From Sympetrum striolatum (taxonomy: Eukaryota; Arthropoda; Insecta; Odonata; Libellulidae): a DNA stretch of 64,000 bases. The stretch lies in NCBI GenBank assembly GCA_947579665.1, contig OX388349.1, positions 41,487,854 to 41,551,853 of the forward strand, read 5' to 3'. A program made the translations under genes and the position numbers. The notes beneath the pieces were generated by a model that saw nothing but the letters and a program-made list of their open reading frames with translations, did no database searches and was not told where the DNA came from. This document shows, piece after piece, positions 62,829 to 64,000 of this stretch. Every line of letters starts with the position of its first letter. Position 1 is the first letter of the stretch.

Positions 62829-62936
62829 GAAATGAGGAAAGGCTTGTACTTTTTCGACAGGTTTATTTTAAAAAACACGACCAGGTTTCAACGAGTAATC
62901 ACCATCATCAGGCGATTACAAGCCTTTCCTCATTTC
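62829..62936 (-). mobile_element. 108-bp foldback with hammerhead-like core, probably Penelope-type
   Basis: The perfect 20-bp inverted ends GAAATGAGGAAAGGCTTGTA (62829-62848) and their complement (62917-62936) enclose an internal segment. On the minus strand that segment reads CTGATGA (62911-62905), a weak hairpin, GAAAC (62889-62885), CTG and GTC (62881-62879). The arrangement GAAAC-CUG-GUC gives a two-pair stem III with the cleavage triplet GUC, and GUG after it pairs with CGC before CUGATGA as a short stem I. This is the most canonical core (CUGAUGA) of the set. The open frame at 62832-63113 begins inside the element and is probably chance. Confidence 0.5.
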
Positions 62937-64000
62937 TACGAGATGGATTTCCACAAAACGACGCCTGAGACTGTGAATTTTATTTATCATTCAAATTCAA
63001 TTATAGTTGACGTTGGTTTCGCCGAATGGAAACTAAGATTTGAGACGAAATCTATCGGAATGAGGAAGTCCGCTTACGTTACTGCGGAACGAGGATACAC
63101 GTGGATCGATTAAATCAAATACACTGACAGGAAAGGTGGAATGTGGATACAAAAAAAGTTTGATATAGACGCTCTCTGTTTCGTGCCAGTGATATCATTC
63201 AAAGGAAATTTGTGTATAGGCAGCTTTAAACTTTTTCTGAAAGAAAAAAAAATATGAACTAAAACGGAAACAAGTTGGAATATTTTGGATGAAAAAGCCC
63301 TAGAATTTGCTGGATAGAGATTTACTCTAACAGAAGGGAGAGGATTTTTATGAGTATTTCTTTAATCATAAAATATATAAAATGATCCACAGAAAAAATA
63401 CGGAAATCAGCAAGAGATATTAATACTATAGCTAAAACAGAAAATAAACTTCCCTTTACAAAGGAAAATTTTATCTACTCTACTATGTTTATGGCTAATA
63501 TGAAGTTCTGGCAGTGTTTGCGTTTAAATTTGAAATTGTGATTAAGTGAGATCAAAGAAAATCACATGCAAATTTTTAAGTGAAGGCTTATCTCACAACG
63601 GTTTAAAAGTTGCCCAGGATTATCAAATGAGGTTGTAAATCAGTATCAATCCATAAAAAAATTAAGAGCAAAAGATAAGGTAATTCAGAGTAAGATGCCC
63701 CACCTGGAGGGAGTCGTAGTATTTTTAAGGAAAACCACAATATTACGGTTTTATTATTATTATTATTTTATTGTATTACTCAACGGACGATGTTTGTCAG
63801 TTAGTTGGAATGCACTTTTCTATCTGCAAGAGTTTTACGGCGATTAATTGTTTTTACACAGTTTTATGGCATCATTTCAAGTAGGTAGTATTTTTTTCCA
63901 CCCTTTTATAAGATGGATATTTAATGATTCTGGTTGACATCAGTTTAAATGTTTTAATATTTTGAATTAAAGGGCGAAAACTTGTAGTTATAGGTTCATC
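62937..64000. other. Non-coding DNA, ending with a possible LINE tail
   Basis: No gene recognised. At 63752-63775 an ATT-triplet run is followed by GTATTACTCAACGGACGATG. On the minus strand this would be a 3' end with an AAT tail, as in many non-LTR elements. No reverse-transcriptase motif was seen, and the sequence runs to the window edge. Confidence 0.35.

Noticed and set aside
62832..63113. 93-codon frame
   Set aside because: It starts inside the inverted repeat of the 62.8-kb foldback and runs through the antisense of the hammerhead-like motif.

Overview
This window looks like non-genic DNA from a large, AT-rich, repeat-rich animal genome. The element mix suggests an arthropod, probably an insect: Tigger/pogo and mariner transposons, a Penelope-like element, tRNA-derived SINEs, a non-LTR element with a GTAGAT-type tail, and a hAT MITE. 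This is inference and I cannot name the species. No operons, Shine-Dalgarno sites or bacterial genes occur. I recognise no intact host protein-coding gene or exon. Nearly all open frames of 60-180 codons look like chance frames; the recognisable proteins are remnants of mobile elements.

Layout. 1-8.7 kb is AT-rich sequence with a 199-bp foldback (3.3 kb) and one clear compositional anomaly, a CpG-rich block at 5.23-6.30 kb with a tight cluster of E2F-like sites, the best candidate for a host promoter. At 8.71-8.94 kb is a foldback flanked by a 12-bp direct repeat. From 9 to 22 kb I see only AT-rich non-coding DNA with small local repeats. At 22.2-23.2 kb is a decayed Penelope-like element (minus strand) with a recognisable GIY-YIG domain. 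At 24.7-25.1 kb lie a mariner/IS630-type transposase C-terminus and a foldback. 26.7-28.7 kb is a block of diverged tandem repeats, including a roughly 160-bp satellite with a Pol III box-B-like word, ending in a CA-rich microsatellite. 28.7-38 kb is mostly plain. 38.07-38.61 kb is a deleted LINE reverse transcriptase with its 3' tail; a solo copy of the same tail sits at 61.3 kb in the other orientation. 39.85-44.4 kb holds tRNA-derived SINE pieces, a Penelope-type hairpin motif and an 849-bp element with inverted ends.

47.1-55.6 kb is the densest transposon cluster: a mariner pseudogene without its catalytic core (+), an RTE-like LINE C-terminus (-), a 1,297-bp pogo-like element with near-perfect ends, TA duplication and a 161-codon transposase C-terminus, and a 2,667-bp Tigger element with broken transposase, carrying a nested 263-bp hAT-type MITE with an exact 8-bp duplication. 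At 58.1 kb is a 76-nt tRNA-like sequence, at 59.3-60.4 kb a 1,073-bp TA-flanked element, and at 62.8 kb another small foldback.

The most interesting shared signal is a motif at five or six separate places: CTGANGA, then a short hairpin, then GAAA. It has the layout of a hammerhead-ribozyme core, which is known to occur in Penelope-like elements. One copy lies directly 3' of the GIY-YIG remnant. I did not find a clearly new gene system.
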